Of a stretch of 64,000 nt of DNA, positions 1 to 12,669 are shown in pieces. The notes under the pieces were generated by a model, which was not told the DNA's origin, ran no database searches, and was given only the letters and a program-made list of their open reading frames with translations. The position numbers and the translations under genes are program-made. Source of the DNA: Cherax quadricarinatus. Lineage: Eukaryota; Arthropoda; Malacostraca; Decapoda; Parastacidae. Numbering within the stretch: position 1 is the first letter of the stretch; each line of letters starts with the position of its first letter. Location of the stretch: assembly GCF_038502225.1 (NCBI RefSeq), contig NC_091312.1:27598190-27662189 (forward strand). Reading direction: 5' to 3'.

Positions 1-610
1 GCAATTACTGAATACCTAGTAACCCTGAGTCGCCTCCAGTGAAGACAATACCTCACTGATATCTTCCACTTGCATGTTCATGCTATCAAAAAAATTCCAG
101 TGACCGCGTCAACCTTCCTACCTCTGGTATATAGAGCATTGTCAGTAGACAATCAAGGGATTGTTCGAAAATAAACATAAGTTTTGATTAGAAACCATCG
201 CTATGCAGTGGATAAGATATGATAAACTAACACAATGTATATGAATACACGTGTGTGCGTGTGTTTCAATAATTTTTCTTCCATGTGCGTTTTAATATTA
301 CATATTAGGGGTAATATAAAGGCACAACAATGGGAGATAGTCGGATTTAATCCAAGGAAAGGGAGAGTATTTTATATCATTGGATGAATAGTCACCACCA
401 GCATCAAGCGGCCTCGTAAAGGGTTCTTATACATATTTCAGTACTTTTCCATTGATATCGATCTCGGTCACCTATTGCACGTATAGCTGATACAATCACA
501 GTTGCCTAAACCAAAGGAAAAATGACATACAAAAATTTTAACGATGTTCTGAGACTTTAATTTGTATATATTTTGACTGCGCTGAAAGAGTTGAGAAAAA
601 CTTGTTAGGC
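1..610. other. Gene-free stretch, no recognised feature
   Basis: AT-rich sequence without a long ORF, a tandem repeat or a recognisable element end. I see nothing to annotate here. Confidence 0.5.
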
Positions 611-611
611 T

Positions 612-1680
612 TCCTGGGTAAAATTATCGGGGTTCTGAACGAGTGTTTACTCCTCTAGCAGGAAGTCTAAACGATGTTTGCTCTTCAACGGGAAATCTAA
701 ATTAATGTTTACTCTGCACCATGAAGACTGAATGTCTATGAATGAATGTTTACCCTGCACTAGGAGGAATAAACGAATGTTTACCCTGCACTAGGAGGAA
801 TAAACGAATGTTTACCCTGCACTAGGAGGAATAAACGAATGTTTACCCTGCACTAGGAGGAATAAACGAATGTTTACCCTGCACTAGGAGGAATAAACGA
901 ATGTTTACCCTGCACTAGGAGGAATAAACGAATGTTTACCCTGCACTAGGAGGAATAAACGAATGTTTACTCTGCACTACGAGGAATAAACGAATGTTTA
1001 CTCTGCACCAGGAAGAATAAAGAAGTATTTACTCTACTCCAGGTAGAATTAATGAATGTTTACTCTGCACCATGAAGACTGACGGATTGTTTATGAACGA
1101 GTGTTTACTCTGCACCAGGTAAAATAAACAAGTGTTTCCTTTGTATAAAAACGACTACACGAGTGTCTTTTTTTTTACATGAGGAAAACTAAAGGAAGCT
1201 TCAGGTGAGTCGTGAAGGCTAAAAGCGTCTTTATTTTGCAATAGGAAGTCTAAAGTGTTTGTTCTGCATTAACAAGTTTAAACCAGGGTTTACTCCCCAC
1301 CTGGGAAGACTAAACGAGTGTTTTCTCACCATCTGAGGAGGCTAAACGACTGTGTATCCTCACCTGGCGAGGCTAAAAGAGTGTTTATCCCCAGCTGAAG
1401 AGTTTAAACGAGTACTGTCTCGCTATTTCGACCCCTCAAGGAAGGCTCCTTGACGCTGGTGAGGGGCTCTTGATCTTGGGAATTGGATCTGTGCTCCAGT
1501 TCCCTGAATTAAGCCTGAATGCCTTCCATCCCCCCATAGGCGCTGTATAATCCTACGGGTTTAGTGCTTCCCCCTTGATTATAATAATAATAATAATCGC
1601 TATTTCGACAGCCTAAACGAGTGTTTAACCCCCATCACCTGGGAAGCCTAAACGAGTGGTTATTCCCCACAGGGGAAATC
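612..1680. repeat. 31-bp minisatellite with diverged flanks
   Basis: From about 744 to 1023 a 31-bp unit containing gaatgtttaccctgcacta and ggaggaataaac repeats about nine times, almost without change in the centre. Diverged units, recognisable by taaacgagtgttta, extend upstream to about 612 and downstream to about 1680, so the core looks recently homogenised inside an older array. The downstream flank is interrupted at 1433-1596 by a short retroposon. There are no spacers, so this is not a CRISPR array. Confidence 0.85.
1433..1596 (+). mobile_element. 164-bp SINE-like retroposon with 13-bp target duplication
   Basis: The segment is flanked on both sides by the direct repeat tcgctatttcgac (1420-1432 and 1597-1609) and ends in an (ATA)n tail, as expected for target-primed reverse transcription. 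It interrupts the diverged part of the 31-bp minisatellite. Its internal motif gcgctgtataatcctacggg followed by tttagtgcttccccc recurs in degenerate form near 2820-2880 and 6890-6945. No tRNA-like A or B box is apparent, so it may be the 3' tip of a LINE rather than a tRNA-derived SINE. Confidence 0.75.
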
Positions 1681-1959
1681 AATAAAAAAAATCATGATCC
1701 TTTATTCGTGCACGGAATGGAAGGAAATTAGCATCAGCAGCAACGCTGGTTGAACTCATCCCCCGGGTGCACTTTTCAACGGTTTCAATGGTTTTAACGG
1801 TTTTAACGGATATAATTATTTTTTGGCGACGGTAGAGTTGCCGAAACTTTGCAAAACTAATATTTGGGGGGGAAATAGTTCGGTCGATTAGCATTCATTT
1901 ATGGTTGAGAGAGTGTTTATGTAAGTTAAAGACTGCGATTAAATTTGTGTGTGCTTTGG

Positions 1960-2460
1960 TGAGGAATATACCTCGAGGGATACCTCCCCGTGAGGAATGC
2001 CTTTATGGATTTTTCCTCGAGGTATTCATCAAGGTATCCCTTGAGGTATTCTTCACAAGGTATCCCTCGAGGAATTCTTCACAAGGTATCCCTTGATGTA
2101 TTCCTCACAGGGAAGCCTCCTTCGCGGTATTCCTCACAGAGAGGCATCCCTCGAGGTAGGGATGCCTGTTTGGAAGTATCCCTCTTCGAGGAATACTTCC
2201 ATCATAGGGAAGTATCCCTCAAAGCATTCCTCACAAGGAGGTATTCCTCGAGACATTCCTCATAGGGAGGTATCCTTCGTATCATTCCTTGCAGAGAGGT
2301 ATCCCTCGAGTTATTTTTCACATTGAGGTATTCTTCACATGGAGGTATACATGGAGTTTATACCATTTTGATGTTCACATGGAGGTATCACTCGAGACAT
2401 TCCTCACAAGGAAGTATTCCTCGAGACTTTCCTCACAGGCAGGTATCCCTCACCTTGTAC
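1960..2460. repeat. Degenerate minisatellite (ggtatccctcgag / ggtattcctcaca)
   Basis: An imperfect repeat alternates phrases like ggtatccctcgag and ggtattcctcacaag with a period of roughly 25-40 bp. The short ORFs across it (for example 1990-2265) are rich in S, R, Y and H in a periodic pattern. They are by-products of the repeat and not genes. Confidence 0.75.
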
Positions 2461-2689
2461 GAGTATATTTTTTTCCACGGTTATGTAGAATCTGTATAAA
2501 CCAAGGGTACCCAGACTCTTCAATCAACAACACACTCATGAAGTTCCAGAGTGTTCATCAACATTTAAGCATTTATTATACGGAAATAATTTAATAAATA
2601 GTACTTTAATAGTATTACAGATAATAATAATAATAATAATATCGACCTCTTAGATAGTCCCATTGACCCATGGGTGTCGATACTGACCA

Positions 2690-2890
2690 CTTTGGGGAAA
2701 CCCTGGTATAAACAGTGACACCCGTCGGAGGAGGTTCATTGATGCTGTTACGGGGCTTTTCATCCAAGGCATTGGACCTGCCCTCTTACTCTATGGAGTG
2801 AACTGGATTGCCTCCCATTCGAAAGACGCTGTATGACCTCCGGAGAGTTTAGCGCTTTATTTAAATATAATAATAATGATAAATAGAGAT
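2690..2890 (+). mobile_element. Second, diverged copy of the SINE-like retroposon
   Basis: It shares the order of blocks with the 1433-1596 element: a tcattgatgctgttacgggg block, ccaaggcattggacctgccc, gacgctgtatgacct, gtttagcgctt and a terminal (ATA)n tract. Spacing is similar and divergence is high. Target duplications were not resolved. Confidence 0.55.
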
Positions 2891-3165
2891 AATTTGAAAA
2901 ACATTTTGATGGAGGCATTATTGGAATGAGGAACTTAGGCAGTGGCACTTAGATAAAGTGGGGTCTCTCAAGGCAGTAGTGATAAAGCCCACTGTGTGGG
3001 AGAAACGTTGTGTTTAATGACAGCATCCACTGCATCTAGGTGCCATTTATTGCACCTTGATGTTATATGCTGCAGTTCCAGGAGCCTGGTCTCTTTATGT
3101 TATCAAGGATCAGGTCAGTGGTTAGCAGAAGGAGTCGATCCAGTGTGAATAGTTTTGCTGGTTAG

Positions 3166-3167
3166 GA

Positions 3168-3212
<45 letters not shown>

Positions 3213-3268
3213 ATATACACACACATACACATACACACACATACACACATACACATATACACACATAC
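3166..3268. repeat. (CA)n microsatellite with TA interruptions
   Basis: About 100 bp of (CA)n, broken in its second half by ATA triplets. It directly precedes the LINE fragment at 3270 and is read through by the ORF starting at 3155, whose TH-repeat N-terminus is therefore artificial. Confidence 0.95.
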
Positions 3269-3269
3269 A

Positions 3270-3770
3270 TACCACATTTGATCAAGCACGTCATGAAATT
3301 AGAGAAAGTGCAAAGGTTTGCGACAAGGTTAGTTCCAGAGCTAAGGAAAATGTCCTACGAAGAAAGGTTAAGGGAAATCGGCCTGACAACACTGGAGGAC
3401 AGGAGGGTTAGAGGAGACATGATAACAACATATAAAATAGTGCGTGGAATAGACAAGATGGACAGAGACAGGATTTTCGAGAGAGGGAACACAGAAACAA
3501 GAGGTCACAATTGTAAGCTGAATGCCCAGATGAGTCAAAGGGATGTTAGGAAGTATTTCTTCAGTCATAGAGTAGTCAGGAAGTGGAATAGCCTAGCATG
3601 TGAGGTAGTAGAGACAGGAACCATACATAGCTTTAAGATGAAGTATGATAAAGTTCATGGAGCAGGGAGAGAGAGGACCTAGTAGCATTCAGTGAAGAGG
3701 CGGGACCAGGAGCTGAGTCACGACCCCTGCAACCACAATTAGGTGAGTACAGTTAGGTGAGTACACCGTT
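3270..3770 (+). mobile_element. 3' end of a CR1/L2-like LINE (RT C-terminal region)
   Basis: Residues from about 42 of the 3155-3682 reading frame form the conserved tail found after the reverse transcriptase domain in CR1/L2-group LINEs. Visible blocks are LEKVQRFATRLVPEL, SYEERLREIGLTTLEDRR, RGDMITTYKIVRG, and near the end a YFFSHRVVRKWNSL block. The element is 5' truncated: the RT catalytic core is absent and the left boundary is the (CA)n tract. The frame ends at 3682 and is followed by a GC-richer 3' UTR ending in two tandem copies of a phrase containing ttaggtgagtac, the short terminal repeats expected for this LINE type. A related, more damaged copy lies at 63640-64000. Confidence 0.8.
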
Positions 3771-3959
3771 TAGACCCTGTCGAAGAGGTTAAAACTAAAG
3801 ACAAAAGATTATATATGAACTACATTCGTTCTAAATAATGGCGGAAAAACACTTTTCTCTACAAAATGAAGACAAATATACACTCAAAACTTACAACCCT
3901 CCAGTTGTGTCCATCGTGCTTGCTCACTGTGATGTAGTCAGCGCTTTAATAGCTTTTTT

Positions 3960-4800
3960 TTAGTTTAACATCTTTATGTACCCCATACCCGTCCTGTGGG
4001 TAATAGTCAAAAAAATTAGGGGTACATAATGGGTCCAGGGACTGGGTAGCAAAACTTCGATAGCTGAACAAGTTACGATGATAATGAACTATTTATATGC
4101 TTAATTCTGGTCTCAATCGTAATGAGTTATTTATGCAGACATGAATTAGTTCATCTAGTGGTGGTGATTTAACCTCCCAAAGATACAGGCAACCCTGCTG
4201 GAGCCAGGCGGTTGTGACATCCAAGAATCTGTTTATTTTGTTGGATGTACCATAGACATGATAGAATGATGATACATTGACAAGTGTCAGTCTAAGTCTC
4301 AAGTCAATGAAGTTCGGTTGAAATTCATTCCGTATTATTGTTCTCAAACAGTTAACTGATAGCCCAAGATTGTAAGCAACTTCCTCTTTGAAGGCATATA
4401 ACTTAGCTAATTCATCAGTTCTAACATACATCTGAAGACCAGTGTTAAGATGGAATACACAGAAGGTGCCCTCCGACTCCACTGTCTACAATCCTACCAT
4501 ACATGTGTCTGGCTTCTGACACGAGCATGCCACAATTGATACTTAATGAGTTGAGAACATTTATGGATGACAGAGAATCAGTTACAATTAAAGTGTCAAC
4601 CTCTGATAAATGGACGCATTTGAGTGCAAGGAGTATGGGGTAGAGGGTAGAGGCCCAGTTATTGATGCGTGCTCCTATTTCTTCAGGAGAGCCATCACTC
4701 TGTATGACAACAGCAGCACTACCAGCTGCACCAGTGGACTGGTGAACACAACCATCAACATAATTTGTGAAAGAGTAGGCTGTGTGACCAAGTCAGCGTT
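3960..4800 (-). mobile_element. LINE tail with RNase H domain (Jockey/I-type), copy 1
   Basis: On the minus strand, 4800 to about 4490 encodes an RNase H-like domain with the order YVDGCVHQ, GSAAVVIQSDG, INNWASTL and IVTDSLSSINVLNSL. It continues into a 129-residue frame (4482-4093) with the tail block DELAKLYAFKEEVAYNLGLS and a TAWLQQGCLYLWEV motif. RNase H downstream of RT is known from Jockey- and I-related LINEs. The glutamate normally found in the TEL motif appears replaced (LYPILLAL), and the domain is split between frames, so this copy is dead. The 3' UTR at 3960-4060 shares a cccataccc-tcctgtggg phrase with the copy at 8040-9170. RT itself is missing. Confidence 0.65.
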
Positions 4801-5960
<1,160 letters not shown>

Positions 5961-5970
5961 GTGGTTGTTT

Positions 5971-6531
<561 letters not shown>

Positions 6532-6769
6532 ATTCGTATATAAAACATTACTCCGTGAGGTGCATATGTGATAAGAGTTTAAACACGGATTAAAGTATTT
6601 TTGAATAGTGGTAAACAGATGACATGCAGTTTTAATGATCCTGGCCTCGTGTAGTCGATAAACTTTAAGTCCCATTAATCAACTAACCAATATATACATA
6701 TTTACTTGTATAGTGGGAAAACTCATCCTTAATGACCCTTGAGTAGTCGATAGACTAAATCTAATAAGG

Positions 6770-6950
6770 AAGTCCAAAGCTATCGTCCATACACCTCTCA
6801 GGGAAGAAGTATGAGAGGTTCTCGATCCAAGGAAACGAACTTCTCCTTCCTTTCCTTGGATCGAACCTGTTTGCCTTCCCTTTTATCATCCCAAAGAACT
6901 GCATGACCCCTAAAAGTTTAGAATTTCCCCCCTACATATAGTAACAAGAT
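6770..6950 (+). mobile_element. Diverged SINE-like retroposon copy
   Basis: Degenerate version of the element at 1433-1596: a ctctcagggaag start, gatccaaggaaacgaac, cctgtttgccttccctt, gaactgcatgacccct and agtttagaatttcccccct blocks in the same order. The poly(ATA) tail is lost. Confidence 0.45.
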
Positions 6951-7145
6951 CTTCCATACAAAAATGGGTAATTATGGTATCTAAATATAAACGGGGACTT
7001 GACATTAACGATACCTGGAATACGAGTCTAGCAGCAGTAAGACAGCAACACTCGGCAACACTTTCCAATCTTAACTACATCTATTTGTTTTGATGTACTG
7101 GTCAACGTCAATTTCTTAACGGTTATTATTTTTTTCCTCTAATGA

Positions 7146-7876
7146 TACATTCAGTAGCCACTAAATATTAGATACATTCTTCTAGTACTGGGTAGATCCT
7201 GTTTTTCCAGAGAACAGCCTGAATTCTTGGTGGCATTCGTTAGAGATTCTGGTCCATGTTGATATTATAGCATCACGCCGTTGCAGTAGATTTCTCGGCT
7301 GTACATTAGTGCTGCAAATCTCCCCTTTCACCACATTCCAAAGGTTTAAGCCAAATTCTGACCCTACCATCTACATGTCGCAGTAGAAATCGAGATTAGT
7401 CAGATCAGGTGACGTTTTTCCAGTCTTCTGCTGTTGTGGCCGATACACTTCAAGGTTCGACACGTTGTGCATTCAGTGATGCTCTTCTGCATACCACTGT
7501 TGTGATGCGAGGTTATGGGCTGTCGTCTCGTCAGCTTGAACTAATCTGGTCATTCTTCTCTGAACTCTCTCTCATTGACAAGGCCTTTTCGCCAACATAA
7601 CTGACACTCACTGGATGTTTTGGGATTTTCACACCATTTTCTGTAAAATCTAGAGACTTGTGCATGTAAATCCCAGGAGATTAGCTGTTTCTTAGATACT
7701 CAAACCACCCTTTCTGGCACCAAGAATCGTTCCACAGTCAGTCATTTCCCCATTCTAATGTTCGGTCTGAACAACAATTGAAGGTGTTCAGAGTCTCCCA
7801 CGTGATTGACTGATTTGATATTTGCATTAACGAGCAGGTATGCAGATGTACCTAACAAAATGGCCACTGAGTATAT
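7146..7876 (-). mobile_element. Internally deleted Tc1/mariner-type transposon
   Basis: On the minus strand the element starts near 7876 with tatactcagtggccatttt and gttaggtacat. It ends near 7146 with the inverse, a tagtggctactgaatgta block, giving imperfect terminal inverted repeats of about 30 bp bounded by TA. The transposase N-terminal region is recognisable but frame-disrupted around 7400-7780. A C-terminal frame at 7370-7182 carries QPRNLLQRRDAIISTWTRIS and ends TQY, typical of Tc1 transposase C-termini. The middle, including most of the DDE catalytic region, is missing: about 730 bp remain, against roughly 1.2-1.6 kb for a full Tc1 element. Nearby LINE relics flank it on both sides. 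Confidence 0.8.
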
Positions 7877-8039
7877 TTCCTCTATTTTAAATTAGGTAAA
7901 GTTAATTTAAGTTAGTTTAGGTCAGGTTACATTAGATTAGGTTTGGTTTGGGACTCTAAACGTATAACATTTATCCTAAATGAATTACTGTGTTACGTCT
8001 GGCAAAAAGGTGTCAGAAGAAATATAGGGAACGTTGAAT

Positions 8040-9170
8040 TCTGAACGTATATCCCTCTTGGTGGGATTAGATTTTATAGGGTTTTCCACCGAAGTGGCTA
8101 GTTAATTGTGCTCCCCATATCCATCCTATAGAGTCTACAAGATGGATGCGCTACCGTCTACAGTGTAGACGGTAGCGCAGGAGCGTATGGATACACAAAA
8201 GGCCTAAGAACTAGGTCCCAAAGGGATTTATATCTACAGTTTAAGACTTATCTGTTACAAGCAAATTTAGGAAATTTGCTTAATATGTCTGGTACGTTAT
8301 TTTCATTAATAAGACATCTTGACATGTCACATAGATTATTATACTGTCTATCTCTATATTACTCAGTAAATGGACAATGCTTAATTGAGGGCTGGCCACA
8401 TATTTTGCAATTGATTTGATCATCATCTATGTGTCTGCTAAACTCCCAGAAGTACTTGTAACCAAGCCTAAGCTTGTCCACCTAAGTCTGTTCGCATTGC
8501 AAGTTGCTTTATATATGCATTTACCTACGTTCATGTTATCATAGTGGGTTATAGTTTACTCAGGCTTTTAATTATATTCTTATAACATTCAGTTTCATCA
8601 TTTACTTCTCTCCTAATATTGTTCCTAATGCTAGACACAGATACACCAAAGTTACATTCTACATTCTCCTTCAGGGTTCTTTCCTTGGCTAACGTATCAA
8701 CGTATAATTGTGATGGAATCCATAGCAATTATACATTAATTAATTTTTCCTGGATTTTTGAATATCCGTATCCGGCTTCTCCAATGAGCATGGTGTTATG
8801 AGTCATTATGTGAGTCAAGCGCTTTCACTGATGACATTGAATCAGTATCAATTATAGTCAAGTTTAGTGTCATAATTTAGTTTTAGCGTTATTAGGATAG
8901 CAAACAATTCAGTTTTCAGGGTAAACAGCCAGCTGTTAATTTTTATGCCTAACTCAACGAAGCTTCTATTGTTCTTAACTGTGGAGGTGGCAACAAGAGC
9001 ACATGCAGCCCTGTCAGTAGACTCCTGCTTAGATCCATCAGTGTTGATAACTTGTGATAAATTATTACTACTAATTAGCCGAGAATATGTTGAGCCAGCA
9101 GGTCGTTGCTGCCCCCCCCCCCCATGCTGCCTTGAAACAGGCAACAACGAAATTTTACTTGACGAATAAG
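8040..9170 (-). mobile_element. LINE tail with RNase H domain (Jockey/I-type), copy 2
   Basis: The minus-strand frame 9261-8848 contains NTDGSKQESTDRAACALVAT followed by INSWLFTLKTELFAILITL, the DG and TEL motifs of RNase H. Further frames down to about 8430 carry DSMSSVKALTH, LLWIPSQL, LAKERTLKENVECNFGVS and a tail resembling copy 1 (4093-4482). Stops and frame changes break the reading frame. The 3' UTR near 8040-8140 resembles that of copy 1. RT and endonuclease are absent, so this is a 5'-truncated insertion. Confidence 0.7.
8147..8179. repeat. Perfect palindrome, 16-bp arms
   Basis: tgcgctaccgtctaca is followed by a single g and then its exact reverse complement. It lies in the 3' UTR of the RNase H LINE copy and could form a cruciform or a strong RNA hairpin. 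Confidence 0.9.
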
Positions 9171-9769
9171 CTAACAACCATATCGATATTGTTTTTACCC
9201 TCATCAAGCATAATAAAATTAACATGAAGAAATGTACTGAACCCGGAGTTAAAATTCCCAACGAGTGAAAGATTATTGATTATCAGTTAAAAGTGAGGAA
9301 GATAGGAGAACCAAGATAGATGTCGGCGCTACAGATACACCTTACTCATCACTATTTCAAGTGTATGAGGATGATGATAACCAGAAAATTTCTTGACATA
9401 TGACGTTACTGATAACGTGAAAGTTCTAAAAGCAAAAAAAAAAAAAAAAATTAGAAATATATTCAATTCTTTGCTTTTAGACTTCGTCTTTACTAATCAT
9501 TTTGGGAATTTGTTTTTGACCATAGTGCTGTACTGGGCATTAAATAAAGTTTTGAAAATGGTATACAATACTGACAAGTTGATTATTAACAACGGCGGTG
9601 GTGCTGCCGTGTGTGAGCTGGTGCTAGCTGGGTGGTGATGGTGTACTAGGCTGAGTGGTACTAGTTTAGCTCTACTCGGTGGTATAATAGCGCACGAAAT
9701 GTATACAGGAAGAATAACTGTAAAGTGGGCAGATGGATATTTAACTTCCTAAGATATAGAACCAAAAGA

Positions 9770-10340
9770 GTGAAATCGGAGTCTGCCTCGATGTAAAAAG
9801 CTGTTCCTCAAGACAGACTACTCGTCCCACTTCACTTTCTCACATATATGTCTGACGTAGACAGCAATTAAAATCAAAGTACCATGTTATCCTTCGCAGA
9901 CTATACTAGATTTTGTATGAGCGTGACATCATTGAGGACACGGTGAACCTGCAAGCTGATTATCCAGTCTTGCAGTGGACCAATGACAATAAAATGATGT
10001 TCAACAAGAATAGATTTCAGTTATTCCTCTATGGAAAAATTGAGGCAATAATAGGATACAAAACGAATTCAAAGTATAACGTATAATGAGAGACATGGGA
10101 GTGATAATGTCAGTGGACCATCTTACATTTAAGAATTACAACAATTTCGTCATCATAACTTTAGAATAAAGAGATTCAAAGCCAATGATGATATATTAAT
10201 TAGTGATAAGTTCCAACTGCATAGATAAGGAAAGAATGAAGAGACTACAGAATGCAAAATCACGAAATAAAACAAAAGGAATATGTTAAAGATATGGATG
10301 TAATAATGTCAGCTTACCTTTCAAAGAACACCAGAGTACG
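9770..10340 (+). mobile_element. CR1/L2-like LINE fragment: RT motifs, left part
   Basis: In changing frames this segment shows the RT order SGVPQD, LHFLTYMSDVDSN, LSFADYTRFCM, then VNLQADYPVLQWTNDNKMMFN and RDMGVIMS...LTFKNYNN. FADY replaces the catalytic FADD motif, so polymerase function is lost. A second VKDMDVIMS-like phrase near 10280-10330 suggests a small duplication. The same LINE appears to resume at about 12258, so the hAT relic between them looks like an insertion. Confidence 0.7.
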
Positions 10341-10439
10341 GTAAATTTATCCCTTTGGGGAAAAATTTACATGGCAAGGAATAAATATTTGATGTACCTG
10401 ATAACTGAATAATAATTCAAATAAATTTCATTTTGTAAA

Positions 10440-10570
<131 letters not shown>

Positions 10571-12253
10571 AATAATAGTCACATGACTAATTTATAATTA
10601 TTTCTTTTCAGATTTTCTCATGTCCAAGAAACTTACACACCTGGATTCACATGTACAATATAACACAAATCATCGGCGTATTATAGAAATGTCGCAAGAT
10701 ATTTGTCAACAAGTTATTGAACAGATGAAATCTAGTCCAGCAAAAATTTCTTTGCACCTTGATAAATCCTGTGATGTAGCCAATTTTTCACATCTTGTTT
10801 TTGTCCATTATATATGTGGAAAAGAACTAAAAAATTAATTTATCTTTTGTGAACCTCTCGAACAAACCACAAAGGCTACTGATATAATGCAGAAAATACA
10901 AGATTTCTTTGAAAAGAACAATCTCACATGGGACATTGTTGATTCAATCTGTACTGACGGAGCTCCAGCCATGATGGGAGATCAAGGCTTCACTGTACTT
11001 GTGAAGCAAAAGGCACCCCATGTGATAACACATTGTGTTCTTCACAGACGTGCATTAGCTGCAAAAGTTCTTCCTGAAAATCTGAAAATTGTTTGGCAGA
11101 AAGTTGTTTCAGGCTGTTAACTTCGTTTGGGCCCGAGCTTTGAATCACCGGTTGTTCAAAGCTTTTTGTGATGAGATGAGCTCTGAGCATTCCATTCTTT
11201 TACTGCATAATGATGTGAGGTGGTTTTCTCGTGGAATTATTTTTAAACGTGTGTTTGAGCTCCGTACTGAGGTAGAGATTTGTGTTCGTGACCGGAATTC
11301 AAAGCTGTGTGAAGACTTTGCTGATCCGAAGTTCATCGCCTGTTTGGGGAACCTCTCAGACATATTTACCTATCTTAACCAAGTCAACTAACAACTCCGG
11401 GGAACGTCGGTAACCATTGTGGAAGCAAGTGAAAAGATGACAACATTGCAGACAAAACTGGACTTATAGGCACAGAGAGTTCACCAAAATAACTTTGCAA
11501 ATTTTGCAAACTTGGATGAGGTCATTAGTGAAAGATCTGGAGTGTTATCTGAGATAAATGAAGACATCACAGAACATTTGAAAATCTTGAAGAATCACTT
11601 CACTGGCTACTTTTCAAAAGACATGATTCCAACAGATAGGTTGATAATAAGACATTTTGCCACTGAACTGTCAGAAATGAAAGATGATGACCCAGCAATA
11701 GAGTAGCCGATTGATCTTCAATCCTCGGCTACTCTTTGAGAAGAATTTGAGAAGGTTGGTGTTCATTTTTGGGTAAAGCTCGCAGATTCATTTCCATTCC
11801 TTACTCAGCGTGCCTTCCAAGTGCATGTTCCTTTTGTCACTTCATACTTATGTGAATCAGAGTTCTCAAGTTTAGTAGCAATGAAGACAAAGGCCAGAAA
11901 CCGATTGAAAGCCGATGATGATATAAAAGTAGCATTGTCATCAACAGCTCCTCGCATAAACAAACTGATTGACTCAATGAATCAGCAGTGTTCCCACTGA
12001 TAATGTTTCTGGTGTTTCTGTTTAGACTGTATAATTATTTCTTTAGAAAAGAATGTTTTATTATTTTTTTTTTTTTGGTGATACGAATGTATATTGCTGT
12101 TTTTGTGCAAAACCTGAATAATTTTTTTTCTGACCTTGTTTTTCTGTCCCTGTATTATGGCGATATTTTTTTTTTTGTATGAACGTAAGGGGATAAATGG
12201 AGAAATACATCAAGCCGAGGGGTTAATGGGGGAGGAAAGCTTGGGAATCCCTG
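10571..12253 (+). pseudogene. hAT transposase relic (ZBED5/Buster-type)
   Basis: Three reading-frame blocks give an hAT transposase of the kind domesticated as ZBED5/FAM200 in vertebrates. The first (10620-11120) has SLHLDKSCDVANF, SICTDGAPAMMG and HCVLHRRALAAK. The second (11089-11390) has LLLHNDVRWFSRG. The third (about 11512-11998) ends with the dimerisation-region block SYLCESEFSSLVAMKTKARN. Internal stops lie near 10838, 11390, 11468, 11704 and 11738, and a frameshift lies near 11100, so it is a pseudogene. The N-terminal BED zinc finger is not seen. The right terminal inverted repeat is visible: the plus strand ends gcttgggaatccctg (12239-12253), matching hAT ends that start CAGGGATTCCCAAG. 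A possible 8-bp target site cactaagg follows, but no left TIR was found. Confidence 0.85.
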
Positions 12254-12257
12254 CACT

Positions 12258-12660
12258 AAGGCGATTATCAAGAAAACCTGGAAAAAACGGAATGGATAAT
12301 GAGAGCTATTAAAACAAGGGAAATAGTACTAATGGTGACACTTTTCAAATCACTTGTGCTCTCTCTTATCAAAGAGTATTGTTAAGTGTCGACGGCTCCT
12401 TTCAGGAAAGGAGATGTCAGTTAGGGCGGGAACAGATGCAGGAATCATTTACGGCCCATATATAGAGCCAATAAAGCATTTAAATATCTGGTCTCTTGAG
12501 ATGAGAAATTGAACCATGAAGATATATATGAGGAAGGTGATTGAGGACCTGGCCCCAAATCTGCACACTGCCATAGCAACATACTGGAGTAAGAGACATG
12601 GGAGAATGTAAAAAAAAAATACTCAAATTGGACATATACCTCCTCCAAGTGCCAGATCAA
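12258..12660 (+). mobile_element. CR1/L2-like LINE fragment: right part after the hAT insertion
   Basis: It encodes, with stops, IKTREIVLMVTLFKSLVLSL followed by a TAPFRKGD-like block and a WKxxxG...P-like region, the same order as in other copies of this LINE (for example 13200-13640 on the minus strand). It continues logically from the fragment at 9770-10340. Confidence 0.6.
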
Positions 12661-12669
12661 TTAGGCTGT

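Noticed and set aside
10338..10370. Imperfect hairpin gtaaatttatccc...gggaaaaatttac as the missing left hAT terminus
   Set aside because: It does not match the right TIR (CAGGGATTCCCAAG), so it is not its partner.
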